Origin: Flavobacteriales bacterium
GTDB taxonomy: Bacteria; Bacteroidota; Bacteroidia; Flavobacteriales; UBA1820
Assembly: GCA_017537565.1 (NCBI GenBank)
Contig: JAFYKQ010000047.1
Span: forward strand, 1 to 38,231
DNA: 38,231 bases
Direction: 5' to 3'
Under the pieces are notes generated by a model. The model was not told the origin of the DNA. It made no database searches and saw only the letters and a list, made by a program, of their open reading frames with translations. Shown in pieces: positions 7,530 to 17,672 of the stretch. A program made the position numbers and the translations under genes. Every line of letters starts with the position of its first letter. Position 1 is the stretch's first letter.

Positions 7530-9677
7530 TTATTTACGAGCGTCAAGCAATATGCCCAACATCTTTTTGGCACATTCTGGAATCTTGGTACCAGGGCCAA
7601 ATACAGCTGCTACACCACGGTCATATAGATACTGGTAGTCTTGAGCAGGGATTACACCGCCGGCAAATACCACGATGTCCTCACGTCCAAGTTTCTTAAG
7701 TTCTTCTATAAGCTGTGGGATAAGAGTCTTGTGTCCAGCTGCCAATGAAGAAGCGCCTACCATATCAACGTCTGCTTCTGCAGCCTGACGTGCAGTTTCT
7801 TCTGGTGTCTGGAACAATGGGCCCATATCAACATCAAAACCTATGTCTGCAAGAGATGTTGCTACCACTTTTGCTCCACGGTCGTGACCGTCCTGACCCA
7901 TTTTTGCCACCATCACACGAGGACGGCGACCTTCTATTTCCTCAAATTTGTCTGCCATAGCTTTTGCTTCCTGGAAGACAGCGTTGTTCTGAGCTTCTTT
8001 TGAATACACGCCAGATATTGTTTTAATTACAGCTTTGTGACGACCAAATATTACTTCTAGAGCGTCTGATATTTCACCCAATGATGCACGTACACGAGCA
8101 GCATTAACAGCCAATTCCAATAGGTTGCCTTCGCCTGTTTTTGCACATTCTGTAAGAGCATCAAGAGCTGCTTTAACGGCTTCGTTGTCACGTTTTGAAC
8201 GCATATCGTTAAGACGTTCTATCTGTTCTTTACGTACCGCAGTGTTGTCCACTTCCAGGATTTCGATATTTGAAGGTTCATCTGTAAGGTATTTGTTTAC
8301 ACCTACCAATGTTTCCTTACCAGAGTCTATACGAGCCTGTTTGCGAGCAGCAGCTTCCTCGATACGCATCTTAGGTACACCAGTTTCGATAGCTTTGGCC
8401 ATACCACCCAATTCTTCTACCTCTTCTATCAGTTTCCAAGCTTCCTGTGCTATCTTTTCTGTCAAGTATTCTACATAGTAAGAACCTGCCCATGGGTCAA
8501 CCACGCGGCATACGTTTGTCTCGTCTTGAATGTACAACTGTGTGTTACGAGCGATACGAGCCGAGAAGTCTGTAGGAAGAGCGATAGCTTCGTCTAGGGC
8601 ATTTGTATGCAGTGACTGTGTGTGACCAAGAGCAGCACCCATAGCTTCGATAGCCGTACGAGCTACGTTGTTGAATGGGTCCTGTTCAGAAAGTGACCAA
8701 CCAGATGTCTGGCTGTGTGTACGCAATGCCATTGATTTAGGGTTTTTAGGCTCAAATGACTTAACGATTTTTGCCCACAACATACGTGCAGCACGCATCT
8801 TGGCTATTTCCATAAAGTGGTTCATACCTATCGCCCAGAAGAATGACAAACGAGGAGCAAACTGGTCAACTGTAAGACCAGCCTTGATACCTGTACGTAT
8901 GTATTCCATACCGTCTGCCAATGTGTATGCCATTTCGATAGCCGATGTAGCACCTGCTTCCTGCATGTGGTAACCAGATATAGAGATAGAGTTGAATTTA
9001 GGCATATACTGTGATGTGTAACGGAAGATATCACCTATGATACGCATAGAAGGTAGCGGAGGATAGATGTATGTGTTACGCACCATAAATTCTTTAAGAA
9101 TGTCATTCTGGATAGTACCAGAAAGCTGTTCTTTTGAAACGCCTTGTTCTTCGGCTGCTACGATGTAGAATGCCAATACTGGAAGCACGGCACCGTTCAT
9201 AGTCATAGATACAGACATCTTATCCAATGGAATACCATCAAATAGGACCTTCATATCTTCTACAGAACAGATAGATACACCGGCTTTACCTACGTCACCT
9301 ACTACACGTGGGTGGTCGGCATCATAACCGCGGTGAGTAGCCAAGTCAAATGCTACAGAAAGACCTTTCTGTCCAGCAGCCAAGTTACGACGATAGAATG
9401 CGTTACTTTCTGCCGCAGTAGAGAATCCCGCATACTGACGCACAGTCCAAGGACGCTGTACATACATCGTAGAATAAGGACCACGCAAGAATGGTGGAAG
9501 ACCAGCAGCATACTGTAGATGCTCTGCATCTTTAATATCTTCTTTTGAGAAACATGGTTTTACGTCTATGTGTTCGGCAGTTTCCCATACAGGAACACCA
9601 GCCACATCACATTTACATTCTGCCATGTCTTTAACCCCTAAGGTTTCGACTTTTATTTTGGAGAAATCTGGTTTCAT
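7530..9677 (-). CDS. mutB: Methylmalonyl-CoA mutase, large (catalytic) subunit
   Basis: This 715-residue subunit interconverts succinyl-CoA and methylmalonyl-CoA with adenosylcobalamin. The N-terminal catalytic barrel is about residues 30-560, and the B12-binding Rossmann domain is at the C-terminus. The base-off ligand motif DxHxxG is D596-G-H598-D-R-G601, with H598 as the cobalt ligand. The substrate-side sequence [12 protein letters not shown] is present. It lies 32 bases downstream of mutA in one operon that ends in a strong hairpin. In Bacteroidota this step sits in the succinate-to-propionate route. No epimerase or decarboxylase genes are in the window. Its isoleucine codons lean to ATC/ATT, unlike most other genes here, which suggests high expression. 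Confidence 0.97.
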   Translation of the reverse strand: MKPDFSKIKVETLGVKDMAECKCDVAGVPVWETAEHIDVKPCFSKEDIKDAEHLQYAAGLPPFLRGPYSTMYVQRPWTVRQYAGFSTAAESNAFYRRNLAAGQKGLSVAFDLATHRGYDADHPRVVGDVGKAGVSICSVEDMKVLFDGIPLDKMSVSMTMNGAVLPVLAFYIVAAEEQGVSKEQLSGTIQNDILKEFMVRNTYIYPPLPSMRIIGDIFRYTSQYMPKFNSISISGYHMQEAGATSAIEMAYTLADGMEYIRTGIKAGLTVDQFAPRLSFFWAIGMNHFMEIAKMRAARMLWAKIVKSFEPKNPKSMALRTHSQTSGWSLSEQDPFNNVARTAIEAMGAALGHTQSLHTNALDEAIALPTDFSARIARNTQLYIQDETNVCRVVDPWAGSYYVEYLTEKIAQEAWKLIEEVEELGGMAKAIETGVPKMRIEEAAARKQARIDSGKETLVGVNKYLTDEPSNIEILEVDNTAVRKEQIERLNDMRSKRDNEAVKAALDALTECAKTGEGNLLELAVNAARVRASLGEISDALEVIFGRHKAVIKTISGVYSKEAQNNAVFQEAKAMADKFEEIEGRRPRVMVAKMGQDGHDRGAKVVATSLADIGFDVDMGPLFQTPEETARQAAEADVDMVGASSLAAGHKTLIPQLIEELKKLGREDIVVFAGGVIPAQDYQYLYDRGVAAVFGPGTKIPECAKKMLGILLDARK

Positions 9678-9709
9678 CTTTTATTCTTTTTTTATGAGAA
9701 CTATTTATC

Positions 9710-11560
9710 TTATTTGATGCCAAGTTTTTCCTGATAACCGTTAAGGGCTTCAAGAGTATTGACACGTACGTGAATGAAGTCGTTAAGACCAGCTGCTTTA
9801 AGTTCTTCGGCTATTTCCACAGGGTTACCAGCTAGGACTAGTTGTTTTTCTGTGTTCACAGCACGGAATGCTTTTACAAAGTCAAGAGCACTAGCTGCAT
9901 AGTCGTCGTCTGATGAACAGATAACTACTATTTCGGCATCTACTTTTGCACTTTCGTTGGCTGCAGTAACAGCATCTGTGTATGTTACCTCTGGTAGTAT
10001 CTCAAATGATGCAGCACCAAAGAAGTCTCCTGCAAACATACAACGTGCTGTTCTCATAGCTGGGTTACCAAATCCTGCCAAGAATACGCGTGGACGACGG
10101 CCATTCTCTTTGGCATACATTTCTGTACGCTGACGTAGGCATTCGTATGGTTTTGCTGCATGCTGGCAAGGTAGAAGTTCTAGACCTTCGCCTTTTTCTT
10201 TACATTTTGTACCACCGCAGCACTGTGGGTCTGCCAATTCTTCTTTGATATTTGGATAACGGTTTACACCCACATAGTTGCGTTTACGAGAAGCTATGTC
10301 TTTGCGTTTTGCATTGCGAGTAGCTTCTATCTGTTTCTGGATTTCGCCAGCGGCAAACTGTGCTACATAACCACCAGCCTCTTCTGTTGCTTTGAAAAGT
10401 TCCAAAGCTTTTTCCATAAGGGTAGTAGTAAGGTTTTCTATGTAGTAAGAACCACCTGCTGGGTCAACAACCTTGTCAAAATAGCTTTCTTCTTTAAGAA
10501 GGTGAGAGATGTTAAGAGCTATACGAGAAGAGAATGTAGTAGGCTCTTCAAATGTAGCGTTGTATGGAGCGATAGAAAGTGCATCTACACCACCTAGGAT
10601 AGCAGACATACCTTCTGTTGTAGCACGCAACATATTTACATATGGGTCATATTTTGCAACTGCCCATACAGAAGATTCTGCACCTATCTTAACGCCTTTG
10701 GCGTCCATACCAGACTCATATAGAGCCGCAAATTCTATCCACAATGCACGTACGGCACGATATTTGGCTATTTCAAAGAAATAGTCTGTGTTCATACCCA
10801 TAATAGGCATTGCACTAGCAAATACTTCGGCAGCACTTACGCCTTCTGCTTCTAGTTTTTCTATATAATCTGTAAGTTTTGCAAATGTGAATGCTATCTC
10901 CTGTGTGTAAGAAGCACCGGCGTTTACAAATGGAACACCCTGTATAGTAAGTGCATAGAAACCAGGAGCGGCAGCAGTAGCCTTGATAGCTTTAGCTAGA
11001 CATTTGTAGCAAGGTTCTTCGCCCTTAGTGTTCCAGCGTGCGATAGGGTCATTGTAAACATAACCTGTTACTTTTTCTAGGTTTACACCAGCAGTAGCTA
11101 GGTATTCCATATAAGCAACAGTAAGTTTACCGTGGCATTTTGCGTTTTTGAATGAAACGGCTATACATTCTACTTCTATGCCTTTAAGAAGGGCAGCAAA
11201 ATCTACTTCTTCTTTTTCTTTAAGGTCAAAAAGTAGGCCGTCTGCTCCGCGTTCTTCTAGGCATACTAGAGCTTCGGCGTTGGCGCTGGCTTCGTCGGCT
11301 ACGGCGATAGTTGCATAGTTAACCCAAGAGCGGGCTCCTGTAGCGTTACAATCATGAGCAAATGCCTTGCTCAAAGATGTTACAGATTCTTTTCCGTCCA
11401 TATCTTCGGCGGTATAGAACGGCTGGATAGAAAAACCGTCGTCTGTTTTCCAAACGAGTTTTTTCTCAAAATCTGCACCTTTAAGGTCTTCTGTGGCCTT
11501 TTTTACCCATTCTTCTTTGGATACGGGTGCAAATTCACTGAATAATTTTTTACTACTCAT
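9710..11560 (-). CDS. mutA: Methylmalonyl-CoA mutase, small subunit
   Basis: This 616-residue partner of MutB forms the heterodimer. It shows the same barrel-plus-Rossmann layout (for example the conserved DPAGGSYYIENLT), but its C-terminal domain reads GFGNPAMRTARCMFAGDFF where the large subunit has the DxHxxG cobalamin motif. The histidine ligand is therefore missing, as is normal for the non-catalytic subunit. It is the first gene of the mutA-mutB operon, with a -7 box about 85 bases upstream. The intervening leader is too short for a classical cobalamin riboswitch. Confidence 0.95.
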   Translation of the reverse strand: MSSKKLFSEFAPVSKEEWVKKATEDLKGADFEKKLVWKTDDGFSIQPFYTAEDMDGKESVTSLSKAFAHDCNATGARSWVNYATIAVADEASANAEALVCLEERGADGLLFDLKEKEEVDFAALLKGIEVECIAVSFKNAKCHGKLTVAYMEYLATAGVNLEKVTGYVYNDPIARWNTKGEEPCYKCLAKAIKATAAAPGFYALTIQGVPFVNAGASYTQEIAFTFAKLTDYIEKLEAEGVSAAEVFASAMPIMGMNTDYFFEIAKYRAVRALWIEFAALYESGMDAKGVKIGAESSVWAVAKYDPYVNMLRATTEGMSAILGGVDALSIAPYNATFEEPTTFSSRIALNISHLLKEESYFDKVVDPAGGSYYIENLTTTLMEKALELFKATEEAGGYVAQFAAGEIQKQIEATRNAKRKDIASRKRNYVGVNRYPNIKEELADPQCCGGTKCKEKGEGLELLPCQHAAKPYECLRQRTEMYAKENGRRPRVFLAGFGNPAMRTARCMFAGDFFGAASFEILPEVTYTDAVTAANESAKVDAEIVVICSSDDDYAASALDFVKAFRAVNTEKQLVLAGNPVEIAEELKAAGLNDFIHVRVNTLEALNGYQEKLGIK

Positions 11561-11645
11561 CGTTGTTATTATATGAAGTTTAGAATATAAATTTCATTTT
11601 TGCTGCATATATGTGTGTAGTAGGTACACATACTGTATAGCTTGG

Positions 11646-11653
11646 CAAATTTA
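11646..11653 (-). promoter_or_regulatory. -7 box of the mutA-mutB operon
   Basis: The minus strand reads TAAATTTG, an exact TAnnTTTG. A TTTA 19 bases further upstream is a near match to the -33 element. The predicted leader to mutA is about 80 bases. The rest of 11561-11759 holds nothing else I can name. Confidence 0.6.
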
Positions 11654-11759
11654 GGGATTTATAATCAGTAGGTAAAATTTTAAGGGCTTTATTTTTATCT
11701 TTTTGGTGTATTTTGTGTCCTGTGTGGGGGAAATTTTTTCAAAAAATTATTAAAAAACG

Positions 11760-11790
11760 CTTGCAGGAATGAAAAAAAGACGTACCTTTG
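11760..11790 (+). promoter_or_regulatory. Promoter of the tRNA-Leu/tRNA-Lys unit
   Basis: CTTG at 11760-11763 and TACCTTTG at 11783-11790 (exact TAnnTTTG) are 19 bases apart. Both tRNAs lie downstream before the next terminator. Confidence 0.75.
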
Positions 11791-11824
11791 CATCGCTGTT
11801 CCGAAAGGGCGGCTCACCAAGAGA

Positions 11825-11910
<86 letters not shown>

Positions 11911-11937
11911 CATAGTTCTTTAAGATAAAAATATGGA

Positions 11938-12010
11938 GATCCAATAGCTCAGCCGGTAGAGCATTTCACTTTTAATGAAAGGGTCCTGGGTTCGAGTCCC
12001 AGTTGGATCA
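11938..12010 (+). tRNA. tRNA-Lys (anticodon UUU)
   Basis: This 73-base tRNA has acceptor arms GATCCAA and TTGGATC, anticodon stem TTTCA/TGAAA with loop CTTTTAA giving TTT, and T-arm CTGGGTTCGAGTCCCAG. The discriminator is A and CCA is not encoded. It is 27 bases after tRNA-Leu and probably shares its transcript. It is the second lysine isoacceptor of the window. Confidence 0.95.
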
Positions 12011-12018
12011 CTCGATAG

Positions 12019-12046
12019 GCCTTCGCAGAAGCGAAGGCTTTTTTTT
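12019..12046 (+). terminator. Terminator of the tRNA-Leu/tRNA-Lys unit
   Basis: An 8-bp perfect stem GCCTTCGC/GCGAAGGC with loop AGAA is followed by eight T. Confidence 0.9.
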
Positions 12047-12093
12047 GTTCATAACTTTTGAGAGTGGGATATATTTTTCCCCATCAAAATTAT

Positions 12094-12101
12094 TATTTTT
12101 G
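12094..12101 (+). promoter_or_regulatory. -7 box of the parE-parC operon
   Basis: TATTTTTG is an exact TAnnTTTG, about 45 bases before the parE start. Only a T-rich stretch is found at the -33 distance. Confidence 0.55.
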
Positions 12102-12146
12102 CACATTGTCGTATATAGAGCTTAATAGCATAGAATAATTTTCTAG

Positions 12147-14012
12147 ATGGAAGAAAACATACAAAGCATTTATACAGAAGATAGTATCAAGACGCTTACA
12201 CCGCGTGAACACGTGCGTTTGCGTCCTGGTATGTATATAGGAAAATTGGGTGATGGTTCATCGGCAGATGACGGTATATATATCCTGCTTAAAGAAGTGG
12301 TGGATAACTCGATAGACGAGTTTGTGCAGGGAGAAGGTAATCGTATCGATATCTCGATAAGCGAGGAAGGACAGGTGTGTGTGAGAGACTATGGTCGTGG
12401 TATTCCTCTGGAAAAGGCGGTGGATTGTGTGTCTGTGATGAATACGGGTGGTAAGTACAATACCGAAGCATTTAAGAAAGCGGTAGGTCTTAATGGTGTA
12501 GGTACCAAGGCGGTAAACTTCCTGTCGAGTGCATTTGAGGTGATGTCTTGTCGTGATAAGAGATGCAAACGCGCTGTCTTTGCTTCGGGAGAGGTGGTGG
12601 AAGATGCTCCTATCACAGACACGAATGAAAAAAATGGTACCCGTATAACATTTACGCCAGATACGACGGTTTTCCCTCCGTTCCGTTATCGTATGGAATA
12701 TGTGGAGAGAATGTTGCGTAACTATTCATACCTTAACCCAGGGCTTACGCTATACTGCAACGGTGTGCCATTCCGTAGTGAGAATGGACTTAAGGACCTT
12801 ATAGAGGATAAAATAGACACGGGTGTGGCATATCCTATCATACATCTCAAGGGTGATGATATAGAGGTGGCTATAACTCACTCTACGTCTCATTACAGCG
12901 AAGACGTTTATTCGTTTGTAAATGGACAATACACTCCGCTGGGAGGAACACATCTGGCGGCTTTCCGCGAGGCAGTGGTAAAGGTGGCTCGTGATTTCTG
13001 GAATAAGCCTTTTGACCCGGCCGATGTACGTAAGTCTATCGTTGCGGCTATAAGTATAAAGGTGATGGAGCCTGCATTTGGTGACCAGACAAAAACCCGC
13101 CTTACGTCCAACGAAATGGGGGGTAGTAAGCCTTCTATACGTAGCTATATCGTAGATTTTATCTCTCGTGAGATGGATAACTATCTGCACAAAAATCCCG
13201 ATACGGCGGCCGTATTGCTTAAGAAGATACAGGAGGCAGAACGCGAACGCAAGGAACTTTCGGGTATACGCAAGGCTGCCAAAGAACGTATAAAACGCAC
13301 GAGTCTTAACAACCGTAAATTGCGTGACTGTCGTGTGCATCGTACCGATATAAAAAATGAACGTCGTCTAGATTCATCGATATTCATTACCGAGGGTGAT
13401 AGTGCGAGTGGGTCTATTACAAAAGCTCGCGATGCCAATACACAAGCGGTGTTCTCGTTGCGTGGTAAGCCCCTTAACTGTTACGGAATGAGTAAAAAGG
13501 TGGTGTATGAAAATGAGGAGTTTAACCTATTACAGGCGGCGTTGGATATAGAAGAGGGTATAGAAAACTTGCGTTATAACAATATCATCATCGCTACCGA
13601 TGCCGATGTAGATGGTATGCACATACGTCTGTTGCTTATGACGTTCTTCCTGCAATTTTTCCCAGAACTTATCAAGGAAGGACACGTGTATATTCTCCAG
13701 ACTCCGCTATTCCGTGTGCGTAATAAAAAGGAAACGATATACTGTTATAGCGAGGAAGAGAAAATGGCTGCTGTTAAAAAATTGAAGGGTAGTCCAGAAA
13801 TCACCCGATTTAAGGGTCTGGGAGAAATTTCTCCCGATGAATTTTCGGGATTTATAGGTCGTGATATACGTCTGGACCCTGTGATGATAGATAAAGAGTC
13901 ACGTATCCCTGCACTGCTTGAATTTTATTCGGGAGCCAATACTCCACAGCGTAAAGATTTTATAGTGAGCAATCTGCGTGTACAGCAGGACGGTATCACG
14001 ATAGAGGATTAG
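12147..14012 (+). CDS. parE: DNA topoisomerase IV subunit B
   Basis: This 621-residue ATPase subunit of topoisomerase IV drives strand passage in decatenation of daughter chromosomes. The GHKL ATPase domain has LRPGMYIG at 25-32, the Mg-binding Asn region VVDNSIDEF (N54), DYGRGIP at 81-87 and GLNGVGT at 114-120. The TOPRIM domain has TEGDSASG (E416) and DADVD at 485-489. It is shorter than many GyrB proteins and lies 39 bases upstream of a GyrA/ParC-type partner, which in Bacteroidota marks topoisomerase IV rather than gyrase. The start follows a TAnnTTTG box and gives a full N-terminal strap. Confidence 0.93.
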   Translation: MEENIQSIYTEDSIKTLTPREHVRLRPGMYIGKLGDGSSADDGIYILLKEVVDNSIDEFVQGEGNRIDISISEEGQVCVRDYGRGIPLEKAVDCVSVMNTGGKYNTEAFKKAVGLNGVGTKAVNFLSSAFEVMSCRDKRCKRAVFASGEVVEDAPITDTNEKNGTRITFTPDTTVFPPFRYRMEYVERMLRNYSYLNPGLTLYCNGVPFRSENGLKDLIEDKIDTGVAYPIIHLKGDDIEVAITHSTSHYSEDVYSFVNGQYTPLGGTHLAAFREAVVKVARDFWNKPFDPADVRKSIVAAISIKVMEPAFGDQTKTRLTSNEMGGSKPSIRSYIVDFISREMDNYLHKNPDTAAVLLKKIQEAERERKELSGIRKAAKERIKRTSLNNRKLRDCRVHRTDIKNERRLDSSIFITEGDSASGSITKARDANTQAVFSLRGKPLNCYGMSKKVVYENEEFNLLQAALDIEEGIENLRYNNIIIATDADVDGMHIRLLLMTFFLQFFPELIKEGHVYILQTPLFRVRNKKETIYCYSEEEKMAAVKKLKGSPEITRFKGLGEISPDEFSGFIGRDIRLDPVMIDKESRIPALLEFYSGANTPQRKDFIVSNLRVQQDGITIED

Positions 14013-14051
14013 TATAATTGTTAAAAGACAGAAAGTAAGACAATCATAATA

Positions 14052-16745
14052 ATGAGTGAGGAAAATCTACATAATGACACGCCCTCAACTAGTGCGATTA
14101 AAACAGACCGCATTATAAAGGTAGACTCTATGTTTGAGGATTGGTTTTTGGACTATGCCTCATACGTTATATTGGAACGTGCTGTTCCCGATATAAACGA
14201 CGGTTTTAAACCTGTACAACGACGTATAATGCATTCTATGAGAGAGATGGAGGACGGTCGTTATAACAAGGTGGCCAACATAGTGGGTAATACTATGAAA
14301 TATCACCCTCACGGTGATGCTTCTATAAAAGATGCTCTTACACAGCTGGGACAGAAGGAACTGCTCATAGATACGCAGGGTAACTGGGGTAACATACTCA
14401 CGGGAGATGGTGCTGCGGCGGGACGTTATATAGAGGCTCGCCTTTCAAAATTTGCACTGGAGACGGTCTATAATCCTAAAATTACCAAATGGCAGACCTC
14501 GTATGACGGTCGTAACCAGGAACCTATACATCTGCCTATGAAGTTCCCTTTGCTGCTATTCCAGGGTGCCGAAGGTATCGCTGTGGGACTATCTACCAAG
14601 ATACTTCCTCATAACTTTAATGAACTGCTCGATGCATCGGTAGCTATACTGGAAGAACGTCCGTTTGAATTGTATCCAGATTTTCCACAGGGAGGTATAG
14701 CAGATGTTTCGGCATATGCAGATGGTGTACGTGGAGGAAAGGTAAGGGTGCGTTCACGCATACGAGTGGCCGATAAATCTACACTTATAATAGACGAGAT
14801 ACCGTATGGTACTACGTCGGCATCGCTTATAGAGTCTATACTTAAGGCCAATGATAAGGGTAAAATAAAGATAAAACGTGTAGATGATAATACGGCACAG
14901 AAAGTAGAGATAGTCATACATTTGGCATCGGGTATTTCACCAGACAAGACGATAGATGCACTGTATGCCTTTACAGACTGTGAGGTGTCATTATCGCCGC
15001 TATCGTGTGTTATCAAGGACGAAAAACCTGTGTTTATAGGAGTGTCAGACATATTGAGATACTCTACGGCTCGTACACAGGAGATGTTACGTGCCGAACT
15101 ACAGGTAAAACTCGATGAACTGCAAGGCAAATGGCACGCTACGACTCTAGAGAAGATATTTATAGAGGAGGGTATATATAAGGAGTTTGATGGACTTACA
15201 TATGAAGAGGCGATAGAGCTTACTCGTGAGCGACTACGTCCATATGAAGAGAGGTTGTTGTTGCCTATCACACAGGAAGATTTGGAACATCTTATGGAGA
15301 TAAAGATGCGTCGTATAACTCGTCACGATGCCGATGCTGCCGACCGTCTTATAGCCGAACTCGAAGACCAGATAGCTGTCGTGGAAGACAAATTGGCTCA
15401 TATGGTACGTACGGCGATAGAGTATTTCCGTGCACTTAAAAAGAAATATGGTCAGGGTCGCGAACGCCGTACAGAACTACGTGCATTTGATAACATAGAG
15501 GCTGCAAAAGTAGCTATCCAAAACACCAAACTCTATGTAGATAAAGAGAGTGGTTTTATGGGATACAATATGAAAAAAGGCGAAGGCGAATATGTGTGTG
15601 ACTGTTCAGACCTGGACGATATCATTGTATTCTTTAACGATGGTTCGTTTACGGTACAGAGAATAACGGCCAAAAGTTTTGTGGGTAAAGGCATTGTTTA
15701 TGCCGGTGTGTGGAAAAAGAAAGATAAACGCACGATATATAACTTGATATATAAGGACGGAGCGTCTGGTTGGGCATATATGAAGCGATTTGCGGTGACG
15801 GCAGTAACGCGAGACAGACGTTATGAGCAGGGTAAAAAAGGCTCACAACTGCTTTATCTTACGGTCAATGCAAATGGTGAGGCTGAAAAAGTAAATGTCT
15901 ATTTGCGTAGCCAAGCAAAATTGCGTAAACATAAACTGGAGATAGACTTTGCTACACTGGCTGTGAAAGGTCAGTTGGTGAAGGGTAACCTGGTTACTAA
16001 ATTCCCGGTGCGTAAGATAGAACTGGCCGAAAAAGGTGTATCGACGCTTTCGGCACGAGAGATATGGCTGGACGAGACTATTATGCGTCTTAATGACGAA
16101 GGTCGTGGTCGTCTTTTGGGACGTTTCCACGGTGATGACCGCATAGTAGAAATAACGTCGGGTGGTGAATTGAGAATGCTTACATATGATTTCACGACAC
16201 ATTTTGAGACAGATAGTCCTGTGATATGTCGATGGAAGAAAGGTATGGTGGTGACGGCCGTTTACTATGATGGGGAGAGAAAACGCTACTATGTAAAACG
16301 TTTTTCGCCAGAAAAGACTCAACGCCCAGATGTGTTCATAGCCCAGAGTAAAGGTTCGTTCCTGGCATTTGTATCGGTAGATTATCTGCCACAGATAAAG
16401 GTGTCGTTTGCTCGTGAAAAAGGCAAGGAAAAACGTGAGGACGAAATAATAAATCTGGCTGAATTCATAGCTGTGAAAGGATTTAAGGCGATAGGTAATC
16501 AGTTGTCGAGTGATAAAGTAAAAACGATAACTGCCCTTGAACCACTGCCTTATGAAGAGGTGGAAGATGAGGAGGAAGATGATGATGTGGTGGAAGATGC
16601 GGTAGATGAAATAGATGAGGTAGAGGTGGTGGAAAACGATGTGGAACAGGCGGAAGTAGAGGCTGGTAGTGTGATGACGGAGGGTGTAGATGATGATGTG
16701 CCACAGGGTGCGGTGAGTGATGATGGGCAGGTTTCGCTATTTTGA
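14052..16745 (+). CDS. parC: DNA topoisomerase IV subunit A
   Basis: This 897-residue breakage-reunion subunit carries the catalytic tyrosine Y126 next to R125 in GRYIEARLSKFA. The DNA-gate helix region has YHPHGDASIKDAL at 84-96. The C-terminal part (about 500-830) is a beta-pinwheel-like region without a clear GyrA-box, which again favours ParC over GyrA. The last 65 residues are very acidic, with runs of Asp and Glu, then a short end QVSLF. At the position of E. coli GyrA Ser83 this protein has Ala90. The gene is operonic with parE, and the next gene follows after 28 bases. Confidence 0.93.
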   Translation: MSEENLHNDTPSTSAIKTDRIIKVDSMFEDWFLDYASYVILERAVPDINDGFKPVQRRIMHSMREMEDGRYNKVANIVGNTMKYHPHGDASIKDALTQLGQKELLIDTQGNWGNILTGDGAAAGRYIEARLSKFALETVYNPKITKWQTSYDGRNQEPIHLPMKFPLLLFQGAEGIAVGLSTKILPHNFNELLDASVAILEERPFELYPDFPQGGIADVSAYADGVRGGKVRVRSRIRVADKSTLIIDEIPYGTTSASLIESILKANDKGKIKIKRVDDNTAQKVEIVIHLASGISPDKTIDALYAFTDCEVSLSPLSCVIKDEKPVFIGVSDILRYSTARTQEMLRAELQVKLDELQGKWHATTLEKIFIEEGIYKEFDGLTYEEAIELTRERLRPYEERLLLPITQEDLEHLMEIKMRRITRHDADAADRLIAELEDQIAVVEDKLAHMVRTAIEYFRALKKKYGQGRERRTELRAFDNIEAAKVAIQNTKLYVDKESGFMGYNMKKGEGEYVCDCSDLDDIIVFFNDGSFTVQRITAKSFVGKGIVYAGVWKKKDKRTIYNLIYKDGASGWAYMKRFAVTAVTRDRRYEQGKKGSQLLYLTVNANGEAEKVNVYLRSQAKLRKHKLEIDFATLAVKGQLVKGNLVTKFPVRKIELAEKGVSTLSAREIWLDETIMRLNDEGRGRLLGRFHGDDRIVEITSGGELRMLTYDFTTHFETDSPVICRWKKGMVVTAVYYDGERKRYYVKRFSPEKTQRPDVFIAQSKGSFLAFVSVDYLPQIKVSFAREKGKEKREDEIINLAEFIAVKGFKAIGNQLSSDKVKTITALEPLPYEEVEDEEEDDDVVEDAVDEIDEVEVVENDVEQAEVEAGSVMTEGVDDDVPQGAVSDDGQVSLF

Positions 16746-16773
16746 TAAGATAGATATATAAACGTATAATGGT

Positions 16774-17610
16774 ATGAAAAAGATATTGATGAGTGTTGCG
16801 GCACTTGTGATGTGTGCCGTAGCGATTACTTCTTGTGAAGAAGAAAAACAACGTCTGACGGTGGTCTCATATAATATGCGTGTGGGTACGGCAGATGATG
16901 GAGAAAATTCTTGGGAGAAGAGAAAACGTGCCACTCCGCTTATGTTGAGAGACAAGATGCCAGATATATTTGGTGTGCAAGAAGCACTGGGTTTCCAGGT
17001 GGATTATATAATGGAAAACTGTCCCGAATATGCTTGTGTGGGTGTGGGACGTGATGATGGAGTGGAAAAAGGAGAATATATGTCTATATTCTGGAATACG
17101 TCATATGTAGAGATGAAGGATTGGGGTACGTTCTGGCTTTCAGAAACACCAGAAGTGCCTTCTATGGGTTGGGACGCAGCTTGTATGCGTACGGCTACTT
17201 GGGCGCTTATGAAAGACAAACGCAATGGTAGAGAATTTTATTATGTGAATACTCATCTGGACCATCGTGGACGTGAGGCACAGAAGAGAGGGCTGTCTCT
17301 TATCGTTTCACGTATCAAGGAAATGAATCCAGAGGGGTGGCCTATGGTGCTTACAGGTGATTTCAATGTGAAACCCGGTGCAGAAGCACTCACATCTCTC
17401 GATGGATATATGCAGGACGCACGTTCTACTGCTGTGCAGACAGATACATTGGCGTCGTTTACAGGGTGGGGTAAAAGAGCAGATGTGTTGGATTATGTGT
17501 ATTACAGTGATTTTGCCTCTTGTGAGAGATTTGAAACGGTGGTAGATGAATATGACGGAGTGCCATATATTTCAGACCACTATCCTGTGGGGGCTGTACT
17601 GGTATGGTAA
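16774..17610 (+). CDS. Secreted endonuclease/exonuclease/phosphatase-family lipoprotein
   Basis: This 278-residue protein has a lipoprotein signal peptide (residues 1-20, lipobox ITSC with Cys21) followed by acidic residues EEEK, which may act as a surface-export signal in Bacteroidota. The mature part is an EEP (exonuclease III / DNase I-like) fold: VVSYNMRVG, the metal-binding Glu in GVQEAL, HLDHRG, TGDFNVKPG and the closing SDHYPVGAV. Family members hydrolyse phosphodiester or phosphomonoester bonds of nucleic acids, inositides or sphingolipids; the substrate is not decidable here. It starts 28 bases after parC and probably shares its transcript. A second ATG 5 bases upstream is out of frame. 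Confidence 0.85.
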   Translation: MKKILMSVAALVMCAVAITSCEEEKQRLTVVSYNMRVGTADDGENSWEKRKRATPLMLRDKMPDIFGVQEALGFQVDYIMENCPEYACVGVGRDDGVEKGEYMSIFWNTSYVEMKDWGTFWLSETPEVPSMGWDAACMRTATWALMKDKRNGREFYYVNTHLDHRGREAQKRGLSLIVSRIKEMNPEGWPMVLTGDFNVKPGAEALTSLDGYMQDARSTAVQTDTLASFTGWGKRADVLDYVYYSDFASCERFETVVDEYDGVPYISDHYPVGAVLVW

Positions 17611-17624
17611 GGTATAGGAAGGAT

Positions 17625-17657
17625 AAAAAAAAGGTCGTGCTACGCACGACCTTTTTT
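17625..17657. terminator. Bidirectional terminator between the EEP lipoprotein and cysQ
   Basis: A near-perfect palindrome consists of an A-run, GGTCGTGC, loop TAC, GCACGACC and a T-run. It has T-runs on both strands and lies between two convergent genes. Confidence 0.9.
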
Positions 17658-17672
17658 TATGGATAAGTGATG

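Noticed and set aside
11561-11645. Cobalamin riboswitch in front of mutA
   Set aside because: The enzyme uses B12, but the predicted leader is only about 80 bases and shows no B12-box-like sequence.
16483-16851. His/Pro-rich minus-strand ORF at the end of parC
   Set aside because: Its odd composition is the antisense of the Asp/Glu/Val-rich ParC tail (GAT, GAG, GTG repeats).
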